Origin: JAJKIV01 sp036741775
GTDB taxonomy: Bacteria > Gemmatimonadota > Gemmatimonadetes > Gemmatimonadales > Gemmatimonadaceae
Direction of reading: 5' to 3'
NCBI GenBank assembly: GCA_036741775.1
Contig: DAINRQ010000031.1
Span: 1-64,000 of the forward strand
Length of the DNA stretch: 64,000 nucleotides
The translations under genes were made by a program, and so were the position numbers. Positions 8,955-18,100 of the stretch are shown here, piece by piece; position 1 is the first letter of the stretch; each line of letters starts with the position of its first letter. The notes beneath the pieces were generated by a model. It was given only the letters and a program-made list of their open reading frames with translations. It had not been told where the DNA came from and searched no databases.

Positions 8955-9521
8955 TCAGGACAACGGCGGAATGGGATGCGGAGCGTGGCCTTCGCGCAAA
9001 CGTTGCCAATTGGCGGCCAGCTCCGCCTGGTGCAGGTCGCGCCATTCCAGCACGAGCCTCAACGGTCGTCCCGGGAAGCGGCCAGTGACTACACCCTCGT
9101 CGATCGTCACCGTTACCTCATACTCGCCGTAGACCGCGTGGAAATGAGACGGCGCGTGATCGTTCGCGAGCATCCGGATGACGATGCCGAAAAATCGGCT
9201 GATTTCTGGCACGTGCGCGATGTACTTCGACCGGCCTTGCCAGGCATCATCGATCGCACGTTCAGCAAATCCTTTTGACGCGAGGACACGCTCGTATAGC
9301 GTCTCCGGTGCCCAATCGGCTCCGTTAGGCCAGGTGACCGCGCCGTCTTCGACGGTCGCCTGCGCGAACATCTCGGGGTCGCGTATCGGCGCGAAAAGTT
9401 CGCCCTCCAGCCCGTCGGTCAGGTCGACCTCGCCCTCGACACCGTCGCTGAACTTCAGCCACAGCACGTGACCGCGAACGTACCGAACTGCCGCGACACG
9501 TGGCAGAAGGTCGCGGACCAT
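8955..9521 (-). CDS. DUF2442-DUF4160 fusion protein
   Basis: 188 aa, two domains that are usually separate neighbouring small genes. Residues ~8-75 are DUF2442 (VRGHVLWLKFSDGVEGEVDL, then AVTWPNGADWAPETLY); residues ~100-180 are DUF4160 (PEISRFFGIVIRMLANDHAP, SHFHAVYGEYEVTVTID, ending LREGHAPHPIPPL). Such pairs are suspected toxin-antitoxin-like modules, but no activity is established. The ATG begins one base after the stop codon of the preceding small gene, so the two are translationally coupled. Confidence 0.82.
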   Translation of the reverse strand: MVRDLLPRVAAVRYVRGHVLWLKFSDGVEGEVDLTDGLEGELFAPIRDPEMFAQATVEDGAVTWPNGADWAPETLYERVLASKGFAERAIDDAWQGRSKYIAHVPEISRFFGIVIRMLANDHAPSHFHAVYGEYEVTVTIDEGVVTGRFPGRPLRLVLEWRDLHQAELAANWQRLREGHAPHPIPPLS

Positions 9522-9755
9522 CTACAGCGCCGCGACCGCGGCCCGCCAAACGTCAGGGTCACCGAGCCGCACGGCGGCATCGACACCGACGTTCTCGAGC
9601 AACAGGCCGAGCAGGAGCAGTCGGTCCTCCTCGTCCCAGAACAACCGGCCCTCGATCATCTCGAACTTCTCGGGCGTGAGGTCGAGGCGCTCCATCGCCT
9701 CGTCGCCGGCCCACGCCCGCCCTTCACGTCGAATGTCCCAGTCTACGTGACGCAT
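9522..9755 (-). CDS. Small acidic protein, first gene of the DUF2442-DUF4160 pair
   Basis: 77 aa (MRHVDWDIRREGRAWAGDEA, then LTPEKFEMIEGRLFWDEEDR, LLLGLLLENVGVDAAVRLGD). Proteins of this form, with a RLDLTPEKFEMIEGRLFW core, are a recurrent small family that I know only as hypothetical. The TAG at 9522-9524 abuts the ATG of the downstream fusion gene (9519-9521), indicating one mRNA and coupled translation. The long open frame upstream of 9755 is antisense to the Rrf2 gene and is not used. Confidence 0.6.
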   Translation of the reverse strand: MRHVDWDIRREGRAWAGDEAMERLDLTPEKFEMIEGRLFWDEEDRLLLLGLLLENVGVDAAVRLGDPDVWRAAVAAL

Positions 9756-9851
9756 GGTGCCTCCGTGGCTCGTAGCCGAGCCTACGCTCGGCCAGTGCGC
9801 CGAGTCAAGCGGCGAGGGACGAGCCTGCGTCGAGGGATCACGCGACGAGGG

Positions 9852-9880
9852 TTGACATCGGCCCTCTATTGTAACAGTAT
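9852..9880 (+). promoter_or_regulatory. Promoter of the Rrf2 gene, probably leaderless
   Basis: A perfect -35 TTGACA (9852-9857) is followed after 17 bp by CAGTAT (9875-9880), a weak -10. Transcription would begin about 9887, right at the ATG at 9888, so the mRNA is likely leaderless. Inference from spacing. Confidence 0.5.
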
Positions 9881-9887
9881 GTGTTAC
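9871..9887. promoter_or_regulatory. Palindromic operator GTAACA-N5-TGTTAC abutting the Rrf2 start
   Basis: A perfect 6-bp inverted repeat with a 5-bp spacer, overlapping the -10 element and ending one base before the ATG. This is the expected geometry for Rrf2-family autorepression; the G/C-poor GTAACA arms stand out against the local sequence. Confidence 0.7.
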
Positions 9888-10319
9888 ATGGCACGCAGCA
9901 CCCGCTTTTCCGTCGCGCTTCACGTCCTCGCCCACCTCGCTCGCTCGCGCGAGCCGCGCACGTCCGAGGACCTCGCGGCGTGCGTCGAGACGAACCCCGT
10001 CGTCGTGCGCCGAACGCTCGCGGGGCTTCGCGAGGCGGCGATAGTGACGTCGTCTCGCGGGACCGGAGGCGGGTGGCTGCTCGCCCGCGACGCCGCCGAC
10101 ATCACCCTGCGCGACGTGTACGCCGCGCTCGGGGAGCGTCTCCTGCGCGGGATCGACGTCGCCGGTTCGCGTGGCGCGCGCTGCCGCATTCAACGGGCAG
10201 TCGCGGGGACGCTCGACGCGTTTCTCGACGACGCCGAAACGCTGCTCGCCGCGCGTCTCGACAGCATCACGCTCGCCAGCCTCGCCGCGCAGGTCTACGG
10301 CCGCGAGGTCGGCGCCTGA
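9888..10319 (+). CDS. Rrf2 family transcriptional regulator
   Basis: 143 aa. Winged helix-turn-helix: MARSTRFSVALHVLAHLA, recognition region LAACVETNPVVVRRTLAGLR, and wing SSRGTGGGWLLARDAADITL. This is the YwnA-like Rrf2 branch that lacks the three-Cys cluster of IscR/NsrR; a single Cys lies near residue 103 (GARCRIQRAVAGTLDAFL), so a thiol- or electrophile-sensing role is possible but unproven. It probably represses itself and the flavoprotein gene 27 bp downstream through the palindrome at its start. ATG at 9879 is an alternative start but lies inside the operator. Confidence 0.87.
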   Translation: MARSTRFSVALHVLAHLARSREPRTSEDLAACVETNPVVVRRTLAGLREAAIVTSSRGTGGGWLLARDAADITLRDVYAALGERLLRGIDVAGSRGARCRIQRAVAGTLDAFLDDAETLLAARLDSITLASLAAQVYGREVGA

Positions 10320-10346
10320 CAATGACTCATCCGCTCCCAATGCCGT

Positions 10347-11282
10347 ATGACGAACGCCAACTATGACGCCATCGTAGTCGGGGGAAGCTGGGCCGGGCTC
10401 TCGGCCGCCATGCAGCTCGCGCGGGCGCGCCGGCGCGTGCTCGTGGTAGACACCGGCCAGCCCCGCAACCGATTCGCACACACATCACACGGCTTCCTCG
10501 GCCAGGATGGCCGGACGCCGGCCGATATTCTCGACACGGCACGCGCCCAGGTCCTGGCGTACCCGACGGCCGAGTTCCGGGCCGATGAGGCGATTCGGGC
10601 GACGCCGAGGGACGACGAGCCTAGCGCCGACTTCGAGATCGGTCTCGCGTCCGGGGCAACGGTGCGGGGGCGACGGCTAGTGCTCGCGACGGGCGTCGTC
10701 GACGAGCTGCCTGACGTTCCAGGACTGCGCGAGCGCTGGGGAAGGAGCGTTCTGCACTGCCCCTACTGCCACGGGTACGAAGTCGCCGGCAGACGGCTCG
10801 GCGTGATGGCGGTGAGCGAGACGAGCATGCATCAGGCGCTGCTCCTCCCCGACTGGAGCAATAACGTCACGCTATTCACGAACGGCGCGTTCGATCCGAC
10901 GGACGAACAGCGCGCTACGCTCGCCGGCCGGGGTGTCGTCCTGGACCCCCGGCCGCTCGTCGAGGTCGTCGGTGACGGCGAGCGTCTCGCCGGCGTTCGA
11001 GTGGCGGGCGATGACGGAACGGAGGTCGTCGCTCTCGACGCCCTCTTCACCGCGTCCCGCACGCGAATGGCGAGTCCGCTCGCCGAGGAGCTTGGATGCG
11101 CGTTCGACGATGGGCCGTTCGGTCCCGTGATCCGCACTGATGCGAAGAAAGAGACGACCGTTCCTGGCGTCTACGCTGCCGGAGACGCCGCGCGCGTGCC
11201 GCATAACGCGACCTGGGCGTCCGCCGATGGCGTGACAGCGGGCATCTACGCGCACCAGTCACTCGCGCTAGTCGCCGCGTAA
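10347..11282 (+). CDS. NAD(P)/FAD-dependent oxidoreductase, thioredoxin-reductase-like
   Basis: 311 aa. Rossmann motif VVGGSWAGLSAAMQLARA with a downstream acid, the redox-active CPYC pair at about residues 138-141 (LHCPYCHGYEVAGRRLG), and the FAD-binding VPGVYAAGDAA near the C-terminus. These define the two-domain thioredoxin reductase fold. Its partner regulator is the Rrf2 gene just upstream, an arrangement known from other bacteria, suggesting thiol or oxidant response. The second dinucleotide domain is compact and lacks a clear GxGxxG, so its reductant may not be NADPH. The last 15 bp overlap the convergent ADOP gene. Confidence 0.86.
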   Translation: MTNANYDAIVVGGSWAGLSAAMQLARARRRVLVVDTGQPRNRFAHTSHGFLGQDGRTPADILDTARAQVLAYPTAEFRADEAIRATPRDDEPSADFEIGLASGATVRGRRLVLATGVVDELPDVPGLRERWGRSVLHCPYCHGYEVAGRRLGVMAVSETSMHQALLLPDWSNNVTLFTNGAFDPTDEQRATLAGRGVVLDPRPLVEVVGDGERLAGVRVAGDDGTEVVALDALFTASRTRMASPLAEELGCAFDDGPFGPVIRTDAKKETTVPGVYAAGDAARVPHNATWASADGVTAGIYAHQSLALVAA

Positions 11283-13973
11283 TGTGACCGCAGGGTCGAC
11301 CGCGGCGGCGCGTCGTGCCGGAATCCACGCCGCGGCCGCCGCCACGACGATCACCCCGAGCGACGCCACCACCGTGACCGGGCCGAGCGGCACGCGCGGG
11401 ATCTCATCGTCGAGAAGCTCCATGAGCGCTCGGAGACCGATCAGACTGAGCGGAAGGCCGAGCGCGAGCCCAATGACGCCCAGCCGCAGGCCATCGCGGA
11501 CGAACCGCCCGACGATCTGACTGCCACGCGCTCCGACCGCCATGCGCACCGCGATCTCGCGCGTGCGCTGCCCGACGGAGAACGCCACGACTGCGTACAG
11601 GCCGATGGCCGAAAGGAAGAGGGCGATCAACCCCGCGGCCGTGACGGCCGTCGTGATCAGACGGAATCGTCGGATGTGCTCGTCCTCGATCTCGCCTAAC
11701 GTCCGAATCCTGGCAGGCGTGTCCGGCGCGACCTCCAACATGATATCGCGGATCGTCGGGACGACTGACTGCGCCAGACCCGATGTCCGAACCAGTACGG
11801 CGCCAGCCGCCCGCGTGGTATCGGGCGGAAGATAGACACGGTAGTTCTCTCCGGGCGTTCTCGTCTTCGTCGCCGGGTCGTCGATCACCCCAACGACAAC
11901 GAGCGTGCGCGCCCCGCCCACGGAGTCGGTGGCTGCCTGCAACCGCCGCCCGATCGGATCGCCCCCGCCCCAGAGTCGCCGGGCGAGGTCCGCACCAACG
12001 ATGACCGGACTCTCGGGCGCAGGCGAGTCGACCGCGTTGACTTCGGTTGTCGCGAACCGTCGGCCGCGCACGAGACGGATGCCCTTGACGTCGAAGTACT
12101 TCGACGCCGCCATGCTGCTGCTCAACGCGACTGCGTCCGGCGCGACGCCGCCGACACGATCGTCGCGATGGACCATGTACGTCCCGAGATCCCGCGCGCC
12201 GCCCCAGTCGATTGCCGCATCCTCGATGCCCGGAGTGCGTTCGAGCCGCTCGAGCAGACGATTCATCGTCACCCGCGACTGCTTGCGACGCTCCTCCTCG
12301 GCGCGCGGTGATCCCGGGATCGTCGCCGAAACGCGAGGGCTGACCGAGATCAGCCGGTCGGCAAGCTCGGTCCGGCGCAGCTCGAACTGCGTCACGAGGA
12401 ACAGCAGCACCGCCGCCAGCACGACCGTCAACGGCTGCGTGAAGGCGACCTGCGCGACCACGAGCCCACGCTGCAATCGCCCTCGCGCGGCGGCGATCGT
12501 TCCGGTCGAATCGCGCAGCGCACCTGCGAGCCCGAGACGCGTGGCGTGCAGGGCGGGCGAGAGCCCGAACAGCACACCCACGGCCAGGGCGACGCCGAAC
12601 GTAAACGCGATCGCCGGCCAGGTGATCCCCACCTCGAATGGCATGCCGGGGATGAACATCGTGACGCCCCGCAACGTGACCCATACCGTGCTGAGCGCGC
12701 CGGCGCCGGCAATCGACGCGAGCAGTGCGCTCTCGGTCAGCAACTGACGAATCAACCGCGGGCGAGCGGCACCTAACGACAGACGAATCGCGATCTCCTG
12801 ACGCCGCGCTGTCGCGAGCCCCGTGAGCAACGCGCTCACATTCGTGCAGGTGATGAGGAGGACGAGCAGCGCGAGCAGCCCGACCGAGACCGACATGAGC
12901 CTGATGTCGCGATCGAACATGGGGTCGCTGTTCGCGGCGAGGAGCGGCACCACGTCCGCTGAGGGCTCGACCTGATCGAGCGCCTTGTTGGATGCCGCGG
13001 TCCTCGCGGCGACTGCCGCCACGGCAGCACTCGCTGCCGACGTGGGGATCCCCGCCCGGAGTCGGCCAACCGCACGGAACCCGCGCGACGATGCATCGGA
13101 CAATACCAGTCGCTGCGCCGCGAGTGGCATCCACAACTGAAAACTGGCATACCCGGGGAAACCCACGAATCGCTCCGGCGCCACGCCCACCACGGTAACC
13201 GGCACACCGTTCACGACCACCGTGGAGCCGATCGCGTTCGGGCTCCGAGCGAAGAGCTGTTCCCAGGCGACGTGGCCGATGACCGCGACCGCCGCAAGCG
13301 CCGGGTCATCGTCCGCGAGTGCCGGCAGGCCGGGGCCGAGTTGCGGGCGGACGCCGAGGACAGAGAAGTAATTCTCCGTCACGAAGCTCACTCGCCCCTC
13401 GAGGCCGCGGCGCCTCGTGTCATCACCGACGCCGAGCGCGACCATCGCGTCGGACCATCCGGCCACGGCCGTGAAATGGTCCGTCAGCCTCCGGTACTCG
13501 AGAAATTCGTCGTCGGCGAAGATACGGAACACGCGCCCACCGGCACCTGCGTCCTGGCTCCCGCGAATGCGCACGAGATGACCGGTGAGCGTCACGCCGG
13601 GTGGCGCTCGAAAGGCGTAGGCGTGGACGTAGGAGAAGAGCAGGGTACTGATGGTCATGCCGCCGATCAGCACCGCGAGCATCGTCGCAGTCGTCCCGAG
13701 TTGCCGGACGAAGTGGCGTAGCGCGAACTGGCAGTCCGCCCGCAGCGTGTCCACCCACCCCGACCCCCTTGCGTCCCGGGCTTCCTCCTGCAGGTAGGCG
13801 ACGTTCCCGAACTCCCGGACGGCCGCGTGTCTGGCGTCCTGCTCGGGGAGGCCACGCGCGATGAGCCGGGATGTCGCGCGCGTGAGATGGGCGGCCATCT
13901 CTTCCTGCATCTCCCGCTCGAGCCGTCGTCGCATGACGACGGAGCGCGCCCAGAGGCGGACACGGTGCAACAC
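11268..13973 (-). CDS. ADOP-type ABC transporter permease (FtsX/MacB-like)
   Basis: 901 aa, full length for the acidobacterial ADOP family. The cytoplasmic N-terminus (LEREMQEEMAAHLTRAT, then ARHAAVREFGN) is followed by TM1, a periplasmic MacB_PCD domain (~95-330), a TM block with RRQEIAIRLSLGAARPRLIRQ, a second MacB_PCD domain and the final TM block with QRTREIAVRMAVGARGSQIV and WIPARRAAAVDP. GTG start with AGGAGG 9 bp upstream. Exports or mechanotransmits an unknown substrate with an ATPase encoded elsewhere. A palindromic operator overlaps its promoter. Confidence 0.92.
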   Translation of the reverse strand: MLHRVRLWARSVVMRRRLEREMQEEMAAHLTRATSRLIARGLPEQDARHAAVREFGNVAYLQEEARDARGSGWVDTLRADCQFALRHFVRQLGTTATMLAVLIGGMTISTLLFSYVHAYAFRAPPGVTLTGHLVRIRGSQDAGAGGRVFRIFADDEFLEYRRLTDHFTAVAGWSDAMVALGVGDDTRRRGLEGRVSFVTENYFSVLGVRPQLGPGLPALADDDPALAAVAVIGHVAWEQLFARSPNAIGSTVVVNGVPVTVVGVAPERFVGFPGYASFQLWMPLAAQRLVLSDASSRGFRAVGRLRAGIPTSAASAAVAAVAARTAASNKALDQVEPSADVVPLLAANSDPMFDRDIRLMSVSVGLLALLVLLITCTNVSALLTGLATARRQEIAIRLSLGAARPRLIRQLLTESALLASIAGAGALSTVWVTLRGVTMFIPGMPFEVGITWPAIAFTFGVALAVGVLFGLSPALHATRLGLAGALRDSTGTIAAARGRLQRGLVVAQVAFTQPLTVVLAAVLLFLVTQFELRRTELADRLISVSPRVSATIPGSPRAEEERRKQSRVTMNRLLERLERTPGIEDAAIDWGGARDLGTYMVHRDDRVGGVAPDAVALSSSMAASKYFDVKGIRLVRGRRFATTEVNAVDSPAPESPVIVGADLARRLWGGGDPIGRRLQAATDSVGGARTLVVVGVIDDPATKTRTPGENYRVYLPPDTTRAAGAVLVRTSGLAQSVVPTIRDIMLEVAPDTPARIRTLGEIEDEHIRRFRLITTAVTAAGLIALFLSAIGLYAVVAFSVGQRTREIAVRMAVGARGSQIVGRFVRDGLRLGVIGLALGLPLSLIGLRALMELLDDEIPRVPLGPVTVVASLGVIVVAAAAAWIPARRAAAVDPAVTLRGD

Positions 13974-14036
13974 CTCGGCTGACCTCCTGGCGTCGCCCGG
14001 TCGCGGGCGACATGGTGAACGGCGGGCGCTCGTACA

Positions 14037-14088
14037 CTAGCCTGTCTAGTGGTAGAGTATTGACCCCTACCACTAGACTGTCAAGTGG
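14037..14088. promoter_or_regulatory. Double palindromic operator over the ADOP promoter
   Basis: CTAGTGGTAG (14046-14055) and its exact complement CTACCACTAG (14067-14076) form a 10-bp inverted repeat. The same region also holds two near-identical 17-mers, ACTAG-(C/A)-CTGTC-(T/A)-AGTGG, at 14037-14053 and 14072-14088. On the minus strand TTGACA (14079-14084) serves as -35 with TACTCT or AATACT as -10 after 17-19 bp, inside the operator. A repressor bound here would block the ADOP promoter. ADOP genes often pair with PadR regulators, but none is adjacent. Confidence 0.7.
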
Positions 14089-14113
14089 AGATAAGCCGTG
14101 GTCCCCGGCCAGC

Positions 14114-14977
14114 TCAGGCGGTCGCGACCGGTGCCGGCGTGGACACCGATGGTGTGCCCGCCCGGCTGCCCGCGTGGGATGTCGCCCACGTGAGCGCGTA
14201 ATCGGCGACCTGCTCCCACCCCGGCTCGCCGCACGTCCAGTGTGAGCGCCCAGCGAACTCGTGGTACTCGGTTACAGTCGCGTCGGTGTAATGCTTCGCG
14301 TTGGACCGATTCACCGATGGCGGCATGATGTGGTCGGCGCCACCTCCGATGAACAGCAGCGGGGCGCGGTTCGGGTTGTTGTAATCGACCCACGTTTCCT
14401 GCGGACCGGGCGTGATGTTCGCGAACACGCCGTATGCCCACACCCACTTCGCCGGCGCCGGAATGTGGTAGCGCTCGTACACTCGCAGAGACGCTTCCTC
14501 GCTCAACGTGTTCGTGAAGGCGTAGCGGAATTCCTCCGGCGAGAAACCAACGGCCTTGGCGTGGTTCAGCGGGTTTCGAAGAATCGGGAAGAGTGACTTC
14601 AGCTGCGACGGCGGGTTGACGTACACGCCTTCGGTGGGCGCGGAGTTGATTACCACGCCAGCGGCGCCGAGCCCACGCGCGAGGAGAAGCTGCGTGAGCG
14701 TCCCGCCGAACGAATGCCCCATGATGATGGGCGGACGGTCGAGCGCGTCGATGGCACGCGCGAGGTGATCGACCGTCTCCGGAACGGTGAGGTTCGCGAT
14801 GATCGACGGATTCGCGCGCAACGCCTCGACCTCGACCTCGAAGCCCGGATAACCGGGTGTCAGTACCCGGTATCCGCGCTGCTCGTAGTACGGGACCCAT
14901 TCCTCCCAACTCCGCGGCGTCATCCAGAGCCCGTGGACGAGCACGATGGTGTTGGGCGCATCGGTTGGTGTCTTCAT
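14114..14977 (-). CDS. Alpha/beta hydrolase
   Basis: 287 aa. The oxyanion segment IVLVHGLWMTPRSWEEW comes first, then the nucleophile elbow GHSFGGTLTQLLLARG (Ser about 87), an acid in the GGGADHIMP loop and the catalytic His in EFAGRSHWTCGEPGWE. A complete catalytic triad, so an active esterase, lipase or haloalkane-type hydrolase; substrate unknown. No signal peptide; cytoplasmic. About 96 bp upstream of its start lies a TACCTC-N4-GAGGTA palindrome shared with the neighbouring response-regulator operon, suggesting common control. Confidence 0.86.
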   Translation of the reverse strand: MKTPTDAPNTIVLVHGLWMTPRSWEEWVPYYEQRGYRVLTPGYPGFEVEVEALRANPSIIANLTVPETVDHLARAIDALDRPPIIMGHSFGGTLTQLLLARGLGAAGVVINSAPTEGVYVNPPSQLKSLFPILRNPLNHAKAVGFSPEEFRYAFTNTLSEEASLRVYERYHIPAPAKWVWAYGVFANITPGPQETWVDYNNPNRAPLLFIGGGADHIMPPSVNRSNAKHYTDATVTEYHEFAGRSHWTCGEPGWEQVADYALTWATSHAGSRAGTPSVSTPAPVATA

Positions 14978-15064
14978 GAATTCGCTCCTCGTTCGTGTTG
15001 GTCGGGCTGGACCATGTTACGAGGTGAGCGCGGGCAGCGCCTCGGACGACCGGACAATCTCCTC

Positions 15065-15082
15065 CTACCTCTGTGGAGGTAG
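15065..15082. promoter_or_regulatory. Candidate response-regulator site CTACCTC-N4-GAGGTAG
   Basis: Perfect 7-bp arms with a TGTG spacer, centred 96 bp before the hydrolase start. The core TACCTC-N4-GAGGTA recurs at 18976-18991. See finding. Confidence 0.55.
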
Positions 15083-15129
15083 AAGCGGGCTCGGCATCGC
15101 CCGACGGAAAGTCTCGTCGTTTCCTGACG

Positions 15130-18100
15130 CTAAGCGGCGGGGACGGTCGGCAGCGACACCGACACTTCGGTTCCTTCGCCGATCCGGCCGGTGACTCGCA
15201 CGGTTCCACCTGCGCGGGCTGCGCGCTCGCGCATGCCCGCCAGCCCCCAGTGGCCGGGCAAGCTGGCCCCGCCACTCGCATCGGGCGCATATCCACGTCC
15301 GTCATCCGCTACCCTGACCTCTACGCGGTCGGGGTGGTACGTGAGCTCCAGACGTACGAGCCGCGCGTCGGCGTGACGTACGGCGTTGACGACGGCTTCG
15401 CGCGCCACGCGGAGCAGCGTCGTTTCGAGCAGGGGAGAAAGCTCGCGCGCGTCGCCGTGCACGGCGATCCGCGTGTCCACCGAAGTGCCGGCCACTGCGT
15501 CGCGCGCCGCGCGCTCGAGCGCCGCGACGAGCCCACCCTCGGTCACGGGTACGTCGCGGAGATCCCAGATCATCATCCGCGCCTCACGGAGCGCCGCATC
15601 CGCGCTCGTCAGAATCGTCGAAAGGCTCTCAGCGGCACGGGGCGGCGCGGGGCCCATTTTCCGCTGCAACGCTTGCAGTTGCAGCGTAATCCCCGTGAAT
15701 CCGCTCAGGAGCGTGTCGTGCAGCTCACGCGCGACGCGCGCGCGCTCCTGGAGCGTGGCCTCGAATCGCGCCCGCAGATGCGCCTCGCGCTGGCGTGCAC
15801 GGGAGCGCTGCCAGCCAAACGCGCCGCCCGAGACAAGCGCGGTGAACGCGAGCAGCGCGAACGCGACGAACCAGTACGTCTCGTACCACGCGCGGGCCAC
15901 CGTGAACTCGACCGATGCCTCGTTCGCTCCAGGCACCCCGTCCTCGTTCCACGCCCTGACGCGGAACTGGTATCGTCCAGGACGGAGTTGCGTGTAGGAC
16001 GCGACGCGTGACGCGCTGCCGTCGACCCACTGACGGTCTGCGCCGACGAGTCGGTACTCGAGACGAACGCGCTCGGGTACCAGAAGTGCGGTGGCGGTAA
16101 AGCGGATGTCGACGCGATCGGGATTGGACGCGAGCTCCAGCGAACCTTCACGCATGGGCCGCCCGCGTACCACACGAGCACCCGCCACGGCGATTTCCTC
16201 GATGTGGACGCGCGGGGCGATCGCGTTAGGCATGAGTGTCGCAGGATCCACGGCAGCCAGCCCGCTCGGCGTACTGAACCAGATGCGCCCGGCGCGGTCC
16301 GCGACGGCGGGCCCGAACAGCATCCGTCCCGCCCGCGCCACGGTAAGCCCGTCGAGCGCGCTGAACCTCTGTGGCTGCGGACCAGGGCCGCCTCGCGGTA
16401 CCTCGAGGCCGGCGTACGACAGCCGCGCGATGCCCGACCCGCTCGCGAACCACAGCGCCGACGCGTGCGGCACGATCGTCGGCGTTGCGCCACGAAGGAG
16501 TCGCGTGAGCTCGCGACTGGCGAACGCGCTCGCTTTCCCGTCGGCAATGCGGATGAGTGCCCCGCTCTCGGCGCCCGCACCCCAGAGGGTGTCGCCGGGA
16601 CCAGCGGCCAGGACCGACAGCGGCTCGCCAAGTCCCGAGCTGGCGTCGACGCTCGCAAGAACGCGACCCTCGCTCGCGGCGACGATGAGCGCCGTGTCCG
16701 CGAGTGCGACCCACACGTGGCCGCGGCCATCTTCCGTGATAGCCGCGACGCCACGTCGCGCTCCACCGGCGAGCGCGAGCGGACGGAAGCGTCCATCACG
16801 AACGCTTCCAAACTCCGCAGGCTCGAAGCCCATCCAGACCGTTCCATCCCGAGTCGCGTGCGCCACCGTCGGGCGACCGGGCGGTCTCCGGTCAATCGCG
16901 AGGGGTTCGAGCCGCCCGTTGCGATGACGTGCCAGCGCCCCCCTGTTGTGAAGGAGGATGACGCCATCGCCCGGCAGCGCGGCGAAGGGGGTGTAGAATC
17001 CCTCCGATGGCGGATTCGTCACCCGGGCGACCGATGCCCGAAGCCGTTCGACAACGCGCGACGGATCCAGCTTCTGCACTACGTTCGGTGAGGTAGTGCT
17101 ACTCACCCACAGGCTGCCGTCGCCGTCGAGTTGTAGCGTCGCAGGTGAGGTCAGCGGTAATCCGTTGCGCGCGCTGATGGTGACGAACGGCGCGGCCCGC
17201 AACCGATCGAGTCCCGCGTCCGTGGCCACCCAGAGACTCCCTTCGCCGTCGAGCAGCACGCGGTTCACCGCATCGCTCGAGAGTCCATCCTGCTCGAGTA
17301 GTCGATCGGTGCGGCCGTTCTTCCAGCGCACGAGACCAGTCCCGCGCGTGCCGGTGATGAACGAGCCGCCAGGCAGCTCGACGATGCTGGTCACGGCGAG
17401 GCGTGAAGTGTCGCTCGCCTCGACCGGGCTCCACCGACCGTCGCGCATACGGTACAGCGTTCGTGCCTGGACCCAGAGCGCGCCGTCCGCGGCGTGATGC
17501 AGTGGTCGAGCAGGGCCGCTCCACGTGCTGTCAGGCCGGTAGCTCGCGACCTCCCGTCCCGCAACGTGCCAGAGCCGTCCGCTGAACGTGCCGATCCACA
17601 GCCCGGTTCCTGTATCGCGGATGATTGCCGCGATGCCGTCCCGGGGAACCCCGGGCGGTAGGTCCGGGGGAATGAGACGTCCTTCGCGCAACTGGTAGAG
17701 TCGCCCACGAAGGCTACCTAAAACCCACAACTGTCCGGTACCATCGCGCACGACTTCGTTGATGCGACCGACCGCAGAGTCGTGGGGAAGAACGACCTCG
17801 AAGTCGCCGTTCGAGTAGCGGACGAGACGTCCATCGGGAGGAGCGACCCAGAGTGCGCCGTCGGCGTCGGAGAGCAATGGCAAGGTCAGGCCCGCGGACA
17901 TATCGCGAGCAGCCGCCGGGTGCGTGTCGTCGAGCGTCGAGTACGACACGCCCGTCGTTCGGAACACATCGTCGTACGTGCTGTCCATGCCCACGAAGCG
18001 AACGCCGTCGAATCGCACGAGCCCATCGGCGGACCCAAGCCAGAGATATCCGTCGCCACTCCGCGCGAGGCGACGAACACCGGACGCCGGTACCCCGTGT

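Noticed and set aside
14073..15305. Minus-strand open frame of about 410 codons
   Set aside because: Overlaps the alpha/beta hydrolase in another frame and crosses the candidate operator; no similarity.
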